Below, piece after piece: positions 1-11,130 of a DNA stretch of 64,000 bases. The notes under the pieces are model-generated. The model did no database searches. It had not been told where the DNA came from and worked only from the letters and a program-made list of their open reading frames with translations. The stretch lies in contig NZ_CP050453.1 in assembly GCF_014171575.1 (NCBI RefSeq), positions 2,356,001 through 2,420,000 of the forward strand. The letters run 5' to 3'. Each line of letters opens with the position of its first letter. The stretch's first letter is position 1. The translations under genes were made by a program, and so were the position numbers. The stretch comes from Microbacterium sp. Se63.02b. GTDB lineage: Bacteria; Actinomycetota; Actinomycetes; Actinomycetales; Microbacteriaceae.

Positions 1-2
1 CG

Positions 3-65
3 TTCCAGGTGCAGCAGCTGGCGCCGATCCTCGCGGCCGGAATCGGCATCCAGGTCAAGGACTGA
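3..65 (+). CDS. C-terminal end of an unidentified protein (partial)
   Basis: Only the last 20 codons are inside the window. They are open from the left edge and end with [12 protein letters not shown] and a TGA stop. This is too short to assign a family. The stop lies 11 bases inside the 3' end of the oppositely oriented ABC ATPase gene, so the two genes converge and overlap slightly. A chance open frame of this length cannot be excluded. Confidence 0.4.
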   Translation, partial: FQVQQLAPILAAGIGIQVKD

Positions 66-1560
66 CGGGACCGCTCGCCGCAAGCAACTCCCTCGTGAAG
101 GGATGCTGCGGAGCGGCGAACACCTCCGCCGTGACGCCCTGCTCGACGACCCGGCCGTCCTGCATCACGAGCACGTCGTCGGCGACGGCACCGACCACGT
201 CGAGGTCGTGCGACACGAGGATCATCGTGAGCCGGCGCTCCTCCTGCAGCCGGGCGAGCAGCCGGAGCACGCGCTCGCGCACCGAGGGATCGAGCGCGGA
301 CACGGGTTCGTCGAGCACCAGCACCTCGGGGTCGGCAGCGAGTGCCCGGGCGATCGCGGCCCGCTGTCGCTGTCCCCGGAGAGCGCAGCCGGACGCCTGT
401 CAGCGAGTTCCGGCCCGAGACCGACCTCGGCCAGGAGTTCCGCCACGCGCGCCCGCCGCTGTGCGCGGGGCACTCCTCCGGCTTCGAGCGCTTCGCGCAG
501 CGAACGGCCGATGGTCCATCGGGGGTCGAATGCGCCGAGCGGGTTCTGGTGCACGAGCTGCACCCGCCGCTGCCGCACCCAGTTCAGGGTCCCGCTGTCC
601 GGTGCGTCCACGCCCACGACCATGCGGGCGAGTGTGGTCTTGCCCGAGCCCGACTCTCCCACGATGCCCAGCGTCCGACCGTCTGCCACGGTGAAGGAGG
701 CGTCGACGACGGCGGGAACCGCGTCGAAGCTGCGCGAGACGCCGGTGGCCACCAGCACCGGCTCCGAACTCGCCGGGGTCGTGGAGCGGGGTTCGTGGAT
801 GGTCGCCGCGATGAGCTGTTTCGTGTACTCGTGCCGAGGATCGTGCAGGACCTCGCCCACGGGGCCCGACTCCACGACGACCCCGCCGCGCATCACCAGC
901 ACGCGGTCGGCGACCCTGCGGACGGCAGCGAAGTCGTGACTGATGAAGACGAGGGCGGTTCCCGCATCCGTGATCTCCCGCAGCAGGCCGAGGATCCGGG
1001 CCTGCACGGTGGCGTCGAGGGCGGTCGTCGGCTCGTCGGCCACGAGTACCGCCGGGTCGCCGGCGAGCGCGGAGGCGATGAGCGCCCGCTGCCGCAGACC
1101 GCCGGAGAGCTGATGGGGATGCTGTCGCGCCCGGCGCGCAGGTTCCGGCATCCACACCCTGCCGAGGAGGTCCTGCACGCGCGCCGCCCTGGTCGCACGA
1201 CCTCGGGCGATGCCGTGCAGCAGCAGCGGCTCGGCGACTTCGGCTCCGATCCGACGCAATGGATCGAGGGACACGAGGGCGTCCTGCGAGACGAGCGCGA
1301 TGCCCGCTCCGCGGAGACGTCGCCACGCGCGCTCCGAGCGACGTCGCGTCCGTCCCGCCGATGGCCAGCCGGTCGACCGTGATGGCAGCGTTCGCGGGCG
1401 TGAGGCCGAGCAACGCTCTGGCCGTGAGCGACTTGCCCGCCCCGGACTCGCCGACGATCGCGACGCACTCTCCAGGGTCGACGACGAAGGACACGCCGTC
1501 GACCACCGGTGTCCCCTCGAAGGCGATCCGGAGTCCCCGCACCTCGAGCGCCGCGGTCAC
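55..1560 (-). CDS. Dipeptide/oligopeptide ABC transporter, fused double ATPase (DppD-DppF type)
   Basis: This cytoplasmic subunit powers a peptide importer and carries two nucleotide-binding domains in one chain of about 500 residues. The first half has the Walker A GESGAGKS, the signature LSGGLRQR and the Walker B VLVADEP. The second has GESGSGKT, a broken signature LSGG, and LVLDEP followed by SHD. The GTG start overlaps the permease stop (GTGA). There are two frame breaks: near 1330 (net two bases lost or one gained), and at 374-377, where a run of four C should be five to restore LSGGQRQR. Both halves keep all ATPase motifs once repaired, so I read the breaks as sequence errors. It is the last gene of the leftward operon. 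Confidence 0.85.
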
Positions 1561-2367
1561 GTCGTGCTCCCGTCTGCGCGTGCCCGGAGGATCCGTCCGA
1601 CGACCGTCGCAGACACGACGGTGAGGGTGATCGCGATGCCGGGGAACACCGAGATCCACCACGCCTGCCCGAGCACGTTGCGTCCGCCGGCGAGCATGAG
1701 TCCCCATTCCGGCGTCGGCTCTGACGGCCCGAGTCCGAGGAAGCTGAGTCCCGCCGCCGCGAGGATGCTCGATCCGATGCCGATCGTCGCGAGCACGCTC
1801 AGCGCGCCGAGGACACCGGGCACCACATGCCGTGTGAACGCGCGCACGCGAGGGACACCGAGTATCCGCGCGGCCTCGACGTGTTCCGCGACCCGGAGCG
1901 TCTGCGTCTGCACTCGCGAGTCGGATGTACACGGGGACGGCGGCGAGCGTCACCGCGATGGCGATGTTCACCGGCCCCGGCCCCAGCACCGCGACCACCA
2001 CCAACGCGACGAGGAACTCCGGGAAGGCCATCAGCACGTCGTTGACGCGCATCACAGCGGTGTCGACGGCCCGTGGTGCCGTGCCGGCGACGGCGCCGAT
2101 GACGAGGCCGACAGCGAGCGCGATCCCGGTGGCGAGGAGACCGATGCCGACGGACCTCCCTGCCCCGTGGACGACGCGCGAGTACACGTCGCGCCCGCTC
2201 TGGTCGGTGCCGAAGAGGTGCTCGGAACTCGGCGGGAGCAGGGCCGACCGCACGTCTGTCTGCAGCGGATCGGCTGTCGCGAGGAGACCGGGCCATACGG
2301 CGGCGACGGCGATCAGGGCGAGGACGGCGACGGCCGCTCCGAGCAGCACGCGTTGCGCGAGCCTCAC
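1557..2367 (-). CDS. Peptide ABC transporter permease, DppC type
   Basis: Integral membrane subunit of the importer, about 270 residues. It has an N-terminal membrane segment, the FGTDQSGRDVYSR motif typical of DppC/OppC, several further membrane segments, an EAA loop (EAARILGVPRVRAF) and the C-terminal SFLGLGPSEPTPEWG block that is diagnostic for the family. The GTG start overlaps the dppB-type stop, and its own stop overlaps the ATPase start. A frame break lies at 1914-1919, where two bases of a GCGC stretch appear to be missing. Repair gives a continuous VYIRLARVQTQT segment. Confidence 0.85.
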
Positions 2368-3311
2368 CGGACGCCCCCTGCCCCGAGCACGCGCACCCTG
2401 GGGTCGATCAGCGGGTGCACGAGTTCGACGACGATGTTGACCGCCACGAACACGAGGGCGCTCAGCAGGATGATCCCGGTGAGTACAGGCAGGTCCCGGT
2501 CGCTGATCGCCGCGAGGGTCACCCTGCCGAGGCCGGGACGGGCGAAGACCGTCTCCACGAGCACGGCGCCTCCGAGCACGGAACCGGTCAGGTACGCGGC
2601 GAGAGTCACAGCCGACGCCGCACCGTGACGCAGGCCGTGCCGCAGCGTGAACCACGACGGGCTCGCTCCGCGCGCACGCACCGTCTCGGCGAACGGCATC
2701 CGCTCCGCCTGGGTGAGCCCGTCGCGCAGCACCTGGCTGAGCAATGCGGCGACCGGAAGCGCGAGGGTGATCGCCGGAAGCACGAGCGTCGCCGGGTTGC
2801 GCGCGCCTGATACGGGGAACCATCCGAGCCCGAACGCGAAGACGCTCAACAGCACGAGACCGATCCAGAACACCGGGGACGACAGCACGATGAGCTCCAC
2901 CCCGGAGGCGACCGCGCGAGCGGTGCGACCGCGGACGAGTACCGCGACCGCCAGCGCGAGCACGACCGCGATCAGCAGCGCCAGGAGGGAGAGCTGCACC
3001 GTCGGGCCGAGCTGCCTTCCGATGACATCGGTCACCGGCATCCGCAGCTGGTACGACTCGCCGAGGTCGCCCCTGGCCAGCTGTCCGATGAAGACGACGT
3101 ACTGCTCGAGCGGCGGTCGATCGAGACCCAGCTCCGCCCTGATCCCGTCTTTCACCGCATCGCTCACCTGGGCCAGCGGTCCCAGCATCACCGAGACGGG
3201 GTCGCCGGGGATGACCCGGAACGCGAGGAACGCGACCGTCGCCGCACCCCACAGGACGATGACGACGGACGCGGCGAGACCGGCGAGACGGACGAGAGCA
3301 GCCTTCACCAC
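2364..3311 (-). CDS. Peptide ABC transporter permease, DppB type
   Basis: Integral membrane subunit that pairs with the DppC-type protein, 315 residues and intact. It begins with a membrane segment followed by FRVIPGDPVSVMLG, the usual DppB/OppB N-terminal motif. It has about six membrane segments, an EAA loop near residues 200-225, and the LVETVFARPGLGR motif near residue 260. It lies 25 bases downstream of the substrate-binding lipoprotein gene in the same operon, so the two are very likely co-transcribed. Confidence 0.9.
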   Translation of the reverse strand: MVKAALVRLAGLAASVVIVLWGAATVAFLAFRVIPGDPVSVMLGPLAQVSDAVKDGIRAELGLDRPPLEQYVVFIGQLARGDLGESYQLRMPVTDVIGRQLGPTVQLSLLALLIAVVLALAVAVLVRGRTARAVASGVELIVLSSPVFWIGLVLLSVFAFGLGWFPVSGARNPATLVLPAITLALPVAALLSQVLRDGLTQAERMPFAETVRARGASPSWFTLRHGLRHGAASAVTLAAYLTGSVLGGAVLVETVFARPGLGRVTLAAISDRDLPVLTGIILLSALVFVAVNIVVELVHPLIDPRVRVLGAGGVR

Positions 3312-3336
3312 TCGTGCCCTCCGCTCAGCCGGCGGT

Positions 3337-4949
3337 TCAGCCGACGGTCACATCGTAGAACAGGGGCCGACCGTACAGGTCGTACTGCAGTCCCTCGACA
3401 CGCTCGCCGACCGCGGTGATCGCCGACGGCGTGTACAACGGCACGATCGCCGTGTACTCGGCGTTCCACTGCTGCAGTTGGGTGTACAGCTCGTTGCGCT
3501 CGTCCTGGTCGCTGCTCGCGACCGCCTGCTCCAGGAGCGCATCGATCTTCGGGTCGCTGACCTGCGAGGCGTTCTGGAAGCCGTCGGTGTGCAGGTGAGC
3601 GCGCAGGAAGTCCGCGTCGACGCCCGAGAAGCCCCAGTCTGTGAGGTCGAAGGTCTTCGGCTCGTACTGCGCGTTGTACGCACCCGGCTCGAGCACCTCG
3701 CGCTTCACCTCGAAGCCGATCTCCTTGAGGTCGGACTGGATCGCGTTCGCGAGGGCGGCACGGTCGTCCGGGACCGGGGTCCAGGCGATCCAGCGCACCG
3801 ACAGGCGCTCGCCGTCCTTCATCCGGATGCCGTCCGCATCGCGCTCGGTCCATCCCGCCTCGTCGAGCAGCGCGTTCGCGGTGTCCTGATCGAAGGGCCA
3901 GCTGTTCTCGAGCGAGGCGTCGTACCCGGGGGTGGTCGATCCGAGGACGCTCCACGCGCGGGGGAACTGCCCGAAGTAGATCTCCTCCACCGCGGCGTCG
4001 ATGTCGATGCCCCTGGCGAACGCCTGCCGCACCTTCTCGTCGGCGAAGACGCCGTACTCCTCGTTCAGGTACAGCGAGTAGGGCAGTCCCGGGTACTCGA
4101 TCGAGTCGACCGTGATGCCCTCGCCGAGGTCCTTGGCGAGGTTCGGCGGGATGTTGCTGGCGAGGTCTGCTTCTCCGCTCTCCACGACCCCGGTGCGCAC
4201 CGACGCCTCGGGCTGGATCTCGACGCGGAGGGTCTCGATCGACGGCGCCTTCTCGTCATGCGGGCCCCAGGCGTAGTCGTCGTTGCGGGTGTACACGATC
4301 TCCTGGTCGGGGGTGTACTCCGTCAGCTCGAACGGTCCTGTGCCCACCGTGATACCGGGACTACCGGCCGCGAGCTGGTCGGCCGACTCCGCCAGCACGG
4401 CCGGGGAGTAGAAGCCGAGCTGCGGGGTGCTCGCGGCCTGCAGGAACGGCGCGTAGGGCTGGGTGAAGCTGACCTTCACGGTGTGGTCGTCGACCACCTC
4501 GGTGCCCTCGTAGTAGTCGGCGCCCATCATGCTCGCCGCCTGCTTCGAGGCGGTCGCGGGGTCGACGATACGGTCGAAGTTCGCCTTGACCGCCGCCGCG
4601 TCGAACGGCTCGCCGTCGGTGAACGTCACATCGTCACGGAGCGTGAACGTGTAGGCGGTGCCGTCATCGGAGACGTCCCAGTCCGTCGCGAGCCACGGGG
4701 TGAACGTGCCGTCCGCCTCCTGGAACACCAGCGAGTCGAGCACGGCCCTCTGCACGAGCCCCGAGACGTCGAGCTGGCTGACCTGCGGGTCCATGTGGCC
4801 GGCCGCGAGGTTGGCGCCCTCGATCGACCACACCAGTTCTCCCCGGCGTCGTCTTGCGAGCCGGGAGCAGCGCATGCGCTGAGCACGAGGGCACTGGCTG
4901 CGGCGAGCGCGGCGAAGGGCAGGAGACGACGCACGGGTTTTGCGGGCAT
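3337..4949 (-). CDS. Peptide-binding lipoprotein, SBP family 5 (DppA type)
   Basis: Extracellular solute-binding protein that delivers peptides to the importer, about 537 residues after repair. The start at 4949 gives a lipoprotein signal peptide with positive residues, a hydrophobic core and the lipobox LSAC at Cys26. The mature part has family 5 features such as GTAYTFTLRDDVTFTDGEPF and the closing segment YDLYGRPLFYDVTVG. A frame break at about 4834-4838 (one base missing) separates the signal peptide from the rest. The unrepaired frame shows only a false N-terminus without a signal. Ligand specificity cannot be read from the sequence. The neighbours suggest peptides, possibly containing D-amino acids. 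Confidence 0.85.
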
Positions 4950-5040
4950 GACGATTCCTCAGAAAGCGGTCGGGATGCCTCCAGTCTATGGGCATTTCTT
5001 GGACGGGGTCGAAAAGCGACGAGCCCCTGTCCCGCTCCAC

Positions 5041-6563
5041 TCACCTGGTCGGCAGCACCACGCGATGGTGATCAGCGGCGGCCGGAAGCTCATCCGCTGT
5101 CAGGCGCTCGCCGGAACCGACGACCACGACGCTCACGCTCTGCACGAGGGGCGCGGCGATGCCCACCAGCCGCACCTCGACGCGGAGGTCCGCGCGCTCT
5201 CCGCGGATCCGCCAACGCAGTTCGGCCTCGTTCGCCGCGGTGACCACGCGCTCGGCGAAGGGCGGCTGGTGCGCCCGCACGCCACCGACCTCTGCCTGCT
5301 GTGCCGCCAGCCGCGCATCGCGCACCTTCGCCGGCACATCCTGCAGCACGTGCTCGGCGAGGAACGGATACTCCGCCGCAGACAGCCCGTCGAGCATCGC
5401 GGCATCGATGGCCTGTGCGGCTCGCACCGTCTCCGTCCAGGGGTGCACCACCGCTGACGGCGCCTCGGTGCGCTCGAGCACGGCCTGAAGCGCCGCACCC
5501 GCGACCCTTCGTGCCGCGAACTCGTCCGAGTTGCCGAAGGCCACGACCCCCGTACCGGTCGCCGCGTGCCACCGCATGTGCGCGGAGAACCCGGGAAGGC
5601 CTCCCGAGTGCTGCACCACGCGGCCGAAACGGCGGTCCTCCTCGACGAAGAGTCCGTAGCCGTAGCCCGCTCCCGCGAGGTCGCGCCCGTCGAACATCGC
5701 CGACGGCACAGGGATGGGCGTCCGCGGCTGCTGCATCTCCCGCCGCGACGCCGGCGCCAGCACCTCCGGGGCCAGGGGCCCGTCGGTGAAGGCCGAGCCG
5801 AGGAACCACATCCAGGTCGCGATGTCGTCGACCGTGCTGAACATGCTGCCGATGCAGCCCAGCGCACCGGAACCGACGAAGGGCTCGGGGAGGAAGGTCG
5901 CGCCGTCGTCGAAGGTGCGGAATCCGCCCGCGAGGTCCTCGGCACGGTATGGGTCAGGCGCATGCGCCGTGCGGTGCAGTCCGAGCGGCACGATCAGCGT
6001 GTCGCGTACGACGTCTTCCACGGCACGACCGGTGACGACTTCGACCGCCCTGCCGAGCAGCGACTGTCCGAGGTTGGAGTATTGATACGTCGTGCCGGGC
6101 GCGGCGGCGAGGAGCACGCCTTCGGCGAAGACCGCGGCGATGTCCTCGCGCGTCGCACCGAGGTGTCGATCGACCCAGGCGTTGTCCTCCCCAGCCCCGA
6201 GCGGTTCGACAGCAGGAGTTCACCGGTCAGCACGGCGGAGTCTCCTCGATACCGTGCCCGCACATCCGGCACATACTCCGTGATCGGCGCCTGCAGGTCG
6301 AGCAGCCCGCGGTCGCGCAGCGCGAGCACGGTCGCAGCGAGGAAGCTCTTCGACATCGAGGCGATCCGGAACACGGTGTCGCGCGTGGTCGAGCCGTCGT
6401 CGCCGCGCGGGTGCCCGTACGTGTGCACACCGCGGACCTCTCCGCGTTCGCACACGGCCACGATCGACGCGGGCGCGACGCGCCGAGCCCGGGCGTCGAG
6501 GACGCTGTCGAGCACATCGTCCGCCACCGCCGTCACCGCAGAGGAGCCGCCGTCCGCGGTCAT
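5041..6563 (-). CDS. Class C beta-lactamase-fold serine hydrolase (D-aminopeptidase/esterase type)
   Basis: About 507 residues. The three catalytic motifs of the beta-lactamase/PBP4-like family are present: SxxK as SMSK at residues 69-72, YxN as YSN near residue 162, and HSGG near residue 319. A C-terminal extension of about 150 residues follows, as in D-aminopeptidase-like relatives. I see no signal peptide or membrane segment, so it should act in the cytoplasm on imported peptides or esters. Its ATG overlaps the amidotransferase stop (ATGA). One frame break at 6189-6192: four C should be five. True beta-lactamase activity is unlikely for a cytoplasmic enzyme inside a peptide-import operon. 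Confidence 0.75.
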
Positions 6564-7270
6564 GCGCCGACCCCGGAGAGCACCTCGTCGGCGAAGGCAT
6601 CGACGAGGCCACGACTCGCCGCCGTGTTGTGCGGGTCGACGCGCTCGGCGGCGGCGATGAGGTCGGGCAGCGATCGGCCTTCGCCGCGCAGAGCCGCGTC
6701 GTCCCAGCGGGCGAGGTCTGCGGCGGAGGCCTCGGGGTGGAACTGCACGCCCCTGACGTGCGCCCCGAGCCGGAACGCCTGGTTCTCGACGACATCGCTC
6801 GAAGCGAGAAGTACGGCATCCGGGGGAGGCGCGTGATCATGTCCTGGTGGTTCTCGATCATGGGGGCACCGTCGCCGAGCACCGAGAGGACCGCGTCCTC
6901 TCCTCCGGCCGTCGTGGGGTGGATGCGCGTCGCGCCCCGCTCGACCGGTCCGGTCTTCGCCTTCACCTCTCCCCCGCCACGTGGGCGAGGAGCTGTCCGC
7001 CGAGGCAGATGCCCAGCGTGGGGAGATCGCGATCGATCGCCTCCGCCGCGAGTGCGCGCTCCGCAGCGAGCCAGGGGGCGCGGTCGTCGTCGTCCGGCAT
7101 GAGGCCGCCGCCGAGGAGCACCAGCCCGGCATATGCCTCGAGCGACGAGGGGAGCTCCTGCTGCGCACCGACGACCGCCTCGACCGTCACCCCCGATCGG
7201 CGAGCCAGGTCCCCAGTCGGCGCGGCCCCGAGGCTGCGGAGTTGACGACGACGAGAACACGCGCGCTCAC
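6560..7270 (-). CDS. Class I glutamine amidotransferase domain protein
   Basis: A stand-alone class I glutaminase-type protein of about 237 residues. The nucleophile elbow is LGICLGGQL with Cys89, and the His-Glu pair is in QFHPEA near residue 190. The family removes ammonia from glutamine or hydrolyses gamma-glutamyl bonds. In this operon it could act on gamma-glutamyl peptides, but that is inference. There are three frame breaks, each one base missing from a G or C run: 7191-7195, 6971-6975 and 6822-6826. The summed length returns to a multiple of three. GTG start overlapping the dipeptidase stop. Confidence 0.7.
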
Positions 7271-8368
7271 AGCGCTCCCTCGCGAGCGGTCGTGTCGACG
7301 GCAGGAGTGAGCGCCGCGGGTGCGGGTTCCCCGGCCGTCCCTGCGAGGAACGCCTCGTGGTCCTGGTCGGACGCCGCGAGCACACGCAGCACGTTCTCGT
7401 TGGCGAGGCCGGCGAGGTCCGCCTCCGACCATCCGCGCGTGCGCAGCTCCGCGAACAGCGTCGGATACCCCGACACGTCTGCGAGTCCCTCCGGCATCGC
7501 GTCGGAGCCGTCGTAGTCCGCGCCGATCCCGACCGCGTGCGCCCCGGCCACCCTGCGGATGTGGTCGAGGTGATCGGCCACGTCGCGCACCCCGACACGC
7601 GGGGCGTCTCCCTCGCCCCCGGCCTCCCACCAGTCACGGCGGGCCTGGGAGAGGAAGGTCGGGACGAACGGGACCATGACGACCCCGCCCTGCGCGCCGA
7701 TCGCGGCGAGGACGTCGTCGGGGACGTTGCGGGGTGATCGCACAGCGCCAGCGCTCCCGAGTGGCTGACGATCACGGGGCGCGTCGTCTCTTCGAGTGCA
7801 TGGCGCATCGTGGTCGGGGCCACATGCGAGAGGTCGACCAGCACCCCGATGCGGTTCATCTCGCGAACCACCTCACGCCCGAAGGCCGTGAGTCCCCGTG
7901 CCGCGGCTCGTCCGTCGCGGAGTCCGCCCAGGGGATCGTCCGCGACCAGGTGAGCGTCATGTACCGCGCCCCGAGTCGGGCGAACTGCCGCAGCACCGCC
8001 AGCGAACCGCCCAGTTGATCGCCGCCCTCGATGCCGATCAGAGAGGCGATCCGACCGTCCCTCATGGCTGCACGCGCGTCTGCGGCCGTCCGGGCGAACG
8101 CGAACCGCTCCGGATGCGCGTCGACCAGTCGGCGCACGAAGTCGATCTGCTCGAGCGTGGCCACGACCTGCTCCGCGCCCTCCAGCACGGGGTCGACCCA
8201 GACCGACCAGAACTGACCGGCCACTCCGCCGCGCGTGAGCCTCGGCAGATCGGTCTGCGTCGTCGGCACGTCGCCGCCGAGCTCCGCCACGCGATAGCCG
8301 AGGAGCGTCCTGCTCGCCCACGCCAGGTCGTTGTGTCCGTCGATCACGCCGTCGATCATCTGCTCCAC
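7267..8368 (-). CDS. Membrane-dipeptidase-type M19 dipeptidase
   Basis: Zinc dipeptidase of peptidase family M19, about 367 residues. The metal-binding pattern is visible in order: DGHNDLAW near the N-terminus, GIEGGDQ, DLSHVAP, and [10 protein letters not shown]. Family members accept dipeptides with a D-residue at the second position, which fits the operon. No signal peptide is seen, so it is probably cytoplasmic. The frame is broken at 7894-7897 and at 7731-7734, one base missing from each run. Start chosen at 8368. An ATG at 8359 (MIDGVIDG) is also possible. Confidence 0.8.
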
Positions 8369-8377
8369 ACCTTCCGG

Positions 8378-9269
8378 TCAGTCCTCGCGTGCATCCAGCA
8401 CCGCGTTCATCCGCGCCGTCAGCGCGAGGTCCCACGTCCACGCCACGCCGTCGAGCTCCCGCACGGGAACGGCACCGCGCGTGCTGGAGCACAACCACAG
8501 GGCATCCGCCCGATCCAGATCCTCCCGCACGAGCGCCGCCGTGCCGACGGAAAGATCGGCGATCCCCTCGAAGACGTCGGCCTGGGTCGTGCCGGGGAGC
8601 ACGCCGAACTCCGGCGGCGGTGTCACGAGCCGCCCGTCGATACGCGCGATCAGTGTCGAGCGCGGACCCTCCAGCACGAACCCGTCGCTGCTGATGAAGA
8701 CGACATCGTCGGCGCCGCGGCGTGCCGCCTCCCCGCAGTGCAGCCTCGTTCACCGCGTACGCGAGCGACTTCGCACCCTGCAGCAGCCACGGCGAGGTCT
8801 GCATCACATCGTGCCGGTAGCCCCGATCGAGCACGACGGCACGGGTCCCCGTCGCCCTGACCGCCGAGGGGTCGTTGCCCGCGAAGCCGAGCACCCACCC
8901 GGTCGGAGCGGCGCGGTCGATCTCGTCGCCGCGCGTCATCACGAACTTGATCGATGCCCGCTCGCCCGCCTGCAGCACGTCGGGCTCCGAGACCGCGGCG
9001 GCGGCCCGCAGCACCGCCGTCCGCCACAGGTCGAGCCGCGGCGACGGCAGCTCCAGAAGAGCCGCGGAGCGCTCGAGTCTGGCGAGGTGCGCCTCGAGGG
9101 CCTGCGGTCTGCCGTGCCGCACGACGGCCGTCTCGAACACGCCATCACCGCGGTTCACTCCGAGGTCCGTCGCCCGCACGATCGGCTCGCGAGGATCGAC
9201 GGGGTGGATGCTGTCCGCGACGGACGCCGTGCCCGAAAGGTCGAGCCGGTACAGCAGCAGTGCGCGCAT
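8378..9269 (-). CDS. PLP-dependent class IV aminotransferase (aminodeoxychorismate lyase or D-amino-acid aminotransferase type)
   Basis: Fold-type IV pyridoxal-phosphate enzyme of about 296 residues. The N-terminal [11 protein letters not shown] motif, the Lys in [15 protein letters not shown] and the C-terminal [13 protein letters not shown] are typical of the PabC/BCAT/D-amino-acid aminotransferase family. Sequence alone does not separate aminodeoxychorismate lyase from D-amino-acid transaminase. Placement next to a racemase and a dipeptidase favours a role with D-amino acids, by inference only. One frame break at 8731-8734. Here the arithmetic needs one base fewer, not more, giving [15 protein letters not shown]. 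Confidence 0.7.
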
Positions 9270-9295
9270 GGGATTCCGTTCCGGAGAGAAGGGCG

Positions 9296-10444
9296 TCAGC
9301 CGCGCGCGAGGGCGGAGCCGTGGACGTGGGTCGCTGCGGTGTCGAAGGTGCGAGACGACTCGCGCTCGATGCGCTCGACGAGGACCTCGTGCCCGATGCC
9401 CGGCCCCTGGGGCACACTCACACGGCCCGACTCCGCGCGCACCGGCGGGTCGACGATGTCGGCGGCGTAGTACTTGTCGGACCCGGAGACATCGGACGGG
9501 AGCAGGAAGCCCGGCAGCGACGAGATCGCGACGTTCGCGGCCCTCCCGACCCCGAACTCGTGCATGCCCCCGCACCAGACCGGGATGCCGGCGTCGACCG
9601 CGATGTCATGCGCTGCACGGGCCACGCTCAGACCACCCATCCGCGAGACCTTGATGTTGAGGACGCGGCCGGCCCCCAGGCGGATCATCGAACGCAGATC
9701 GCCCAGCGCGACGACCGACTCGTCGAGGCACACATCCGTGCCGATGCGCGCCTGCAGCGCGGCGTGCGCGACCAACTCGCGCGGCCCGAACGGCTGCTCG
9801 ATCATCGTCAGCCCCTCGCCGTCGAGGCGGGCGAACACCGCGGCCGAGTCCGCATCGTCCGGGTAGGCGCCGTTCGCGTCGACGTGCAGGTCGAGGTCGG
9901 GATGCGCTGCGCGCACGGCGCGTACCGGCTCGACGTCCCACCCCGGCGCGATCTTGAGCTTCACGCGCGGATACCCCGCCGCTCGCTGGACCTCCACCTG
10001 CGCGAGCAGGTCGTCGATCGACGGCTCGATCCCGAGCGACACACCCGCGACGACCTCGCTGCGCGTGCCGCCGAGGGCCGCGGCGAGCGCGAGCCCCCTG
10101 GCGCGGGAGTACAGATCCCACACCGCGCCCGAGAAGCCTGCCTTGGCGAACTCATGACCGCGGATCCGATCCCACACGGCCTCCAGGTCGGCGGGTTCCT
10201 CTCCCTCGGCGCCGAGCAGGGCGGGGACGAGGTAGCGCGTGGCGATCTCCCATGCCGTGACCGTGGTCTCCGCGCCGAAGTACGGGTCGCTCGGTGCGGC
10301 GACCTCGCCCCAGCCTGTCCGTCCATCGGCATCCGTCAGCTCGACGAGGATGTGCTCGATGCCCGACTTGCGATGCGAGCTCGTCTCGAAGCTGTGGCGC
10401 AGGTCCTGGCGCAGCACGAACAACCGGATCCGTTCGATCCTCAC
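9296..10444 (-). CDS. Enolase-superfamily N-succinylamino acid racemase / o-succinylbenzoate synthase family
   Basis: Intact, 382 residues. The catalytic set of the MenC/NSAR subgroup is complete: KxK at Lys162 and Lys164, metal ligands Asp189, Glu216 and Asp241, and Lys265 on the opposite face, plus the WCGGM-E-GVGRA block. The family either makes o-succinylbenzoate for menaquinone or racemises N-succinyl amino acids. No other men genes are near, while a GNAT gene and an M20 peptidase gene flank it. That matches the pathway known from Geobacillus kaustophilus, in which a D-amino acid is succinylated, racemised and desuccinylated. I therefore favour racemase. The GTG start overlaps the SIS protein stop. 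Confidence 0.8.
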   Translation of the reverse strand: MRIERIRLFVLRQDLRHSFETSSHRKSGIEHILVELTDADGRTGWGEVAAPSDPYFGAETTVTAWEIATRYLVPALLGAEGEEPADLEAVWDRIRGHEFAKAGFSGAVWDLYSRARGLALAAALGGTRSEVVAGVSLGIEPSIDDLLAQVEVQRAAGYPRVKLKIAPGWDVEPVRAVRAAHPDLDLHVDANGAYPDDADSAAVFARLDGEGLTMIEQPFGPRELVAHAALQARIGTDVCLDESVVALGDLRSMIRLGAGRVLNIKVSRMGGLSVARAAHDIAVDAGIPVWCGGMHEFGVGRAANVAISSLPGFLLPSDVSGSDKYYAADIVDPPVRAESGRVSVPQGPGIGHEVLVERIERESSRTFDTAATHVHGSALARG

Positions 10445-11130
10445 GCGTCGACCTCCCCGTCGGCTCGCGGCCGCGGCTGCTCCGGCCCGTAGAGTCCCAG
10501 GCGGGCGACCAGACGGTCGCGCTCGGCCAACCTCCGACGTGCCCCCTTCGCACTCGCGGTCGTCAGGGCGCTCAGCAGGTGGCACACGGCGGCCACCGGG
10601 GTCGGCGAATCCGCGTACGAGGCCGATCCTGTGCGCACGCGGATCAGCGATGTCGCTATCGACGCGAGCGGCGCGTCCTCGCTGTCGGTGATGACGACGA
10701 GCTGTCCGCCTGCCTCGTGGAACAGACGCCCGAGGCGGACGGTCTCCTCGCGATAGCGGCGCAGGGAGAACGCGATGAGCACGTCGGAGGACCGCACGTC
10801 GGTCAAGACCGTGAGCGGCTGCAGAGCGTGGCCGTCGACCAGGAACACGTTCGACAACGTCGCCGACAGATCGGCGTTGAGCAGCTGGGCATAGGCGGCT
10901 GCCTTCCCCTCGCCCGCGATGTACCGGCGTCGAGCACCCAGCAGCAACGCAGCCGCCTGCGGCACCTGGGCCGAACGGCTCAGCTCCTCGAAGGTCTGCG
11001 CGAGCGAGCGCTGCTCGGTCTCGATGATGCGCGCCTGGATGCTCTCCGCCGAGAGGTTGGTGCGGATGCGCTCGCCGAAGCGGTCCCGCGGCGAGACGAG
11101 ATCGCGGTCCTCGTGATTCTGATCGCTCAT
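10441..11130 (-). CDS. SIS-domain protein, RpiR-related but without helix-turn-helix
   Basis: 229 residues. From about residue 35 the protein follows the sugar-isomerase (SIS) half of RpiR/MurR regulators: AAALLLGARRRYIAGEGKAAAYAQLL, then VRSSDVLIAFSLRRYREE and VVITDSEDAPLASIA. The usual N-terminal DNA-binding domain of about 75 residues is absent. Only a short polar leader precedes the first SIS helix. It may be a sensor partner or a phosphosugar/aminosugar-binding enzyme, not a repressor. It sits between the GNAT and racemase genes with ATGA/GTGA overlaps, so it belongs to the operon. Confidence 0.65.
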   Translation of the reverse strand: MSDQNHEDRDLVSPRDRFGERIRTNLSAESIQARIIETEQRSLAQTFEELSRSAQVPQAAALLLGARRRYIAGEGKAAAYAQLLNADLSATLSNVFLVDGHALQPLTVLTDVRSSDVLIAFSLRRYREETVRLGRLFHEAGGQLVVITDSEDAPLASIATSLIRVRTGSASYADSPTPVAAVCHLLSALTTASAKGARRRLAERDRLVARLGLYGPEQPRPRADGEVDA

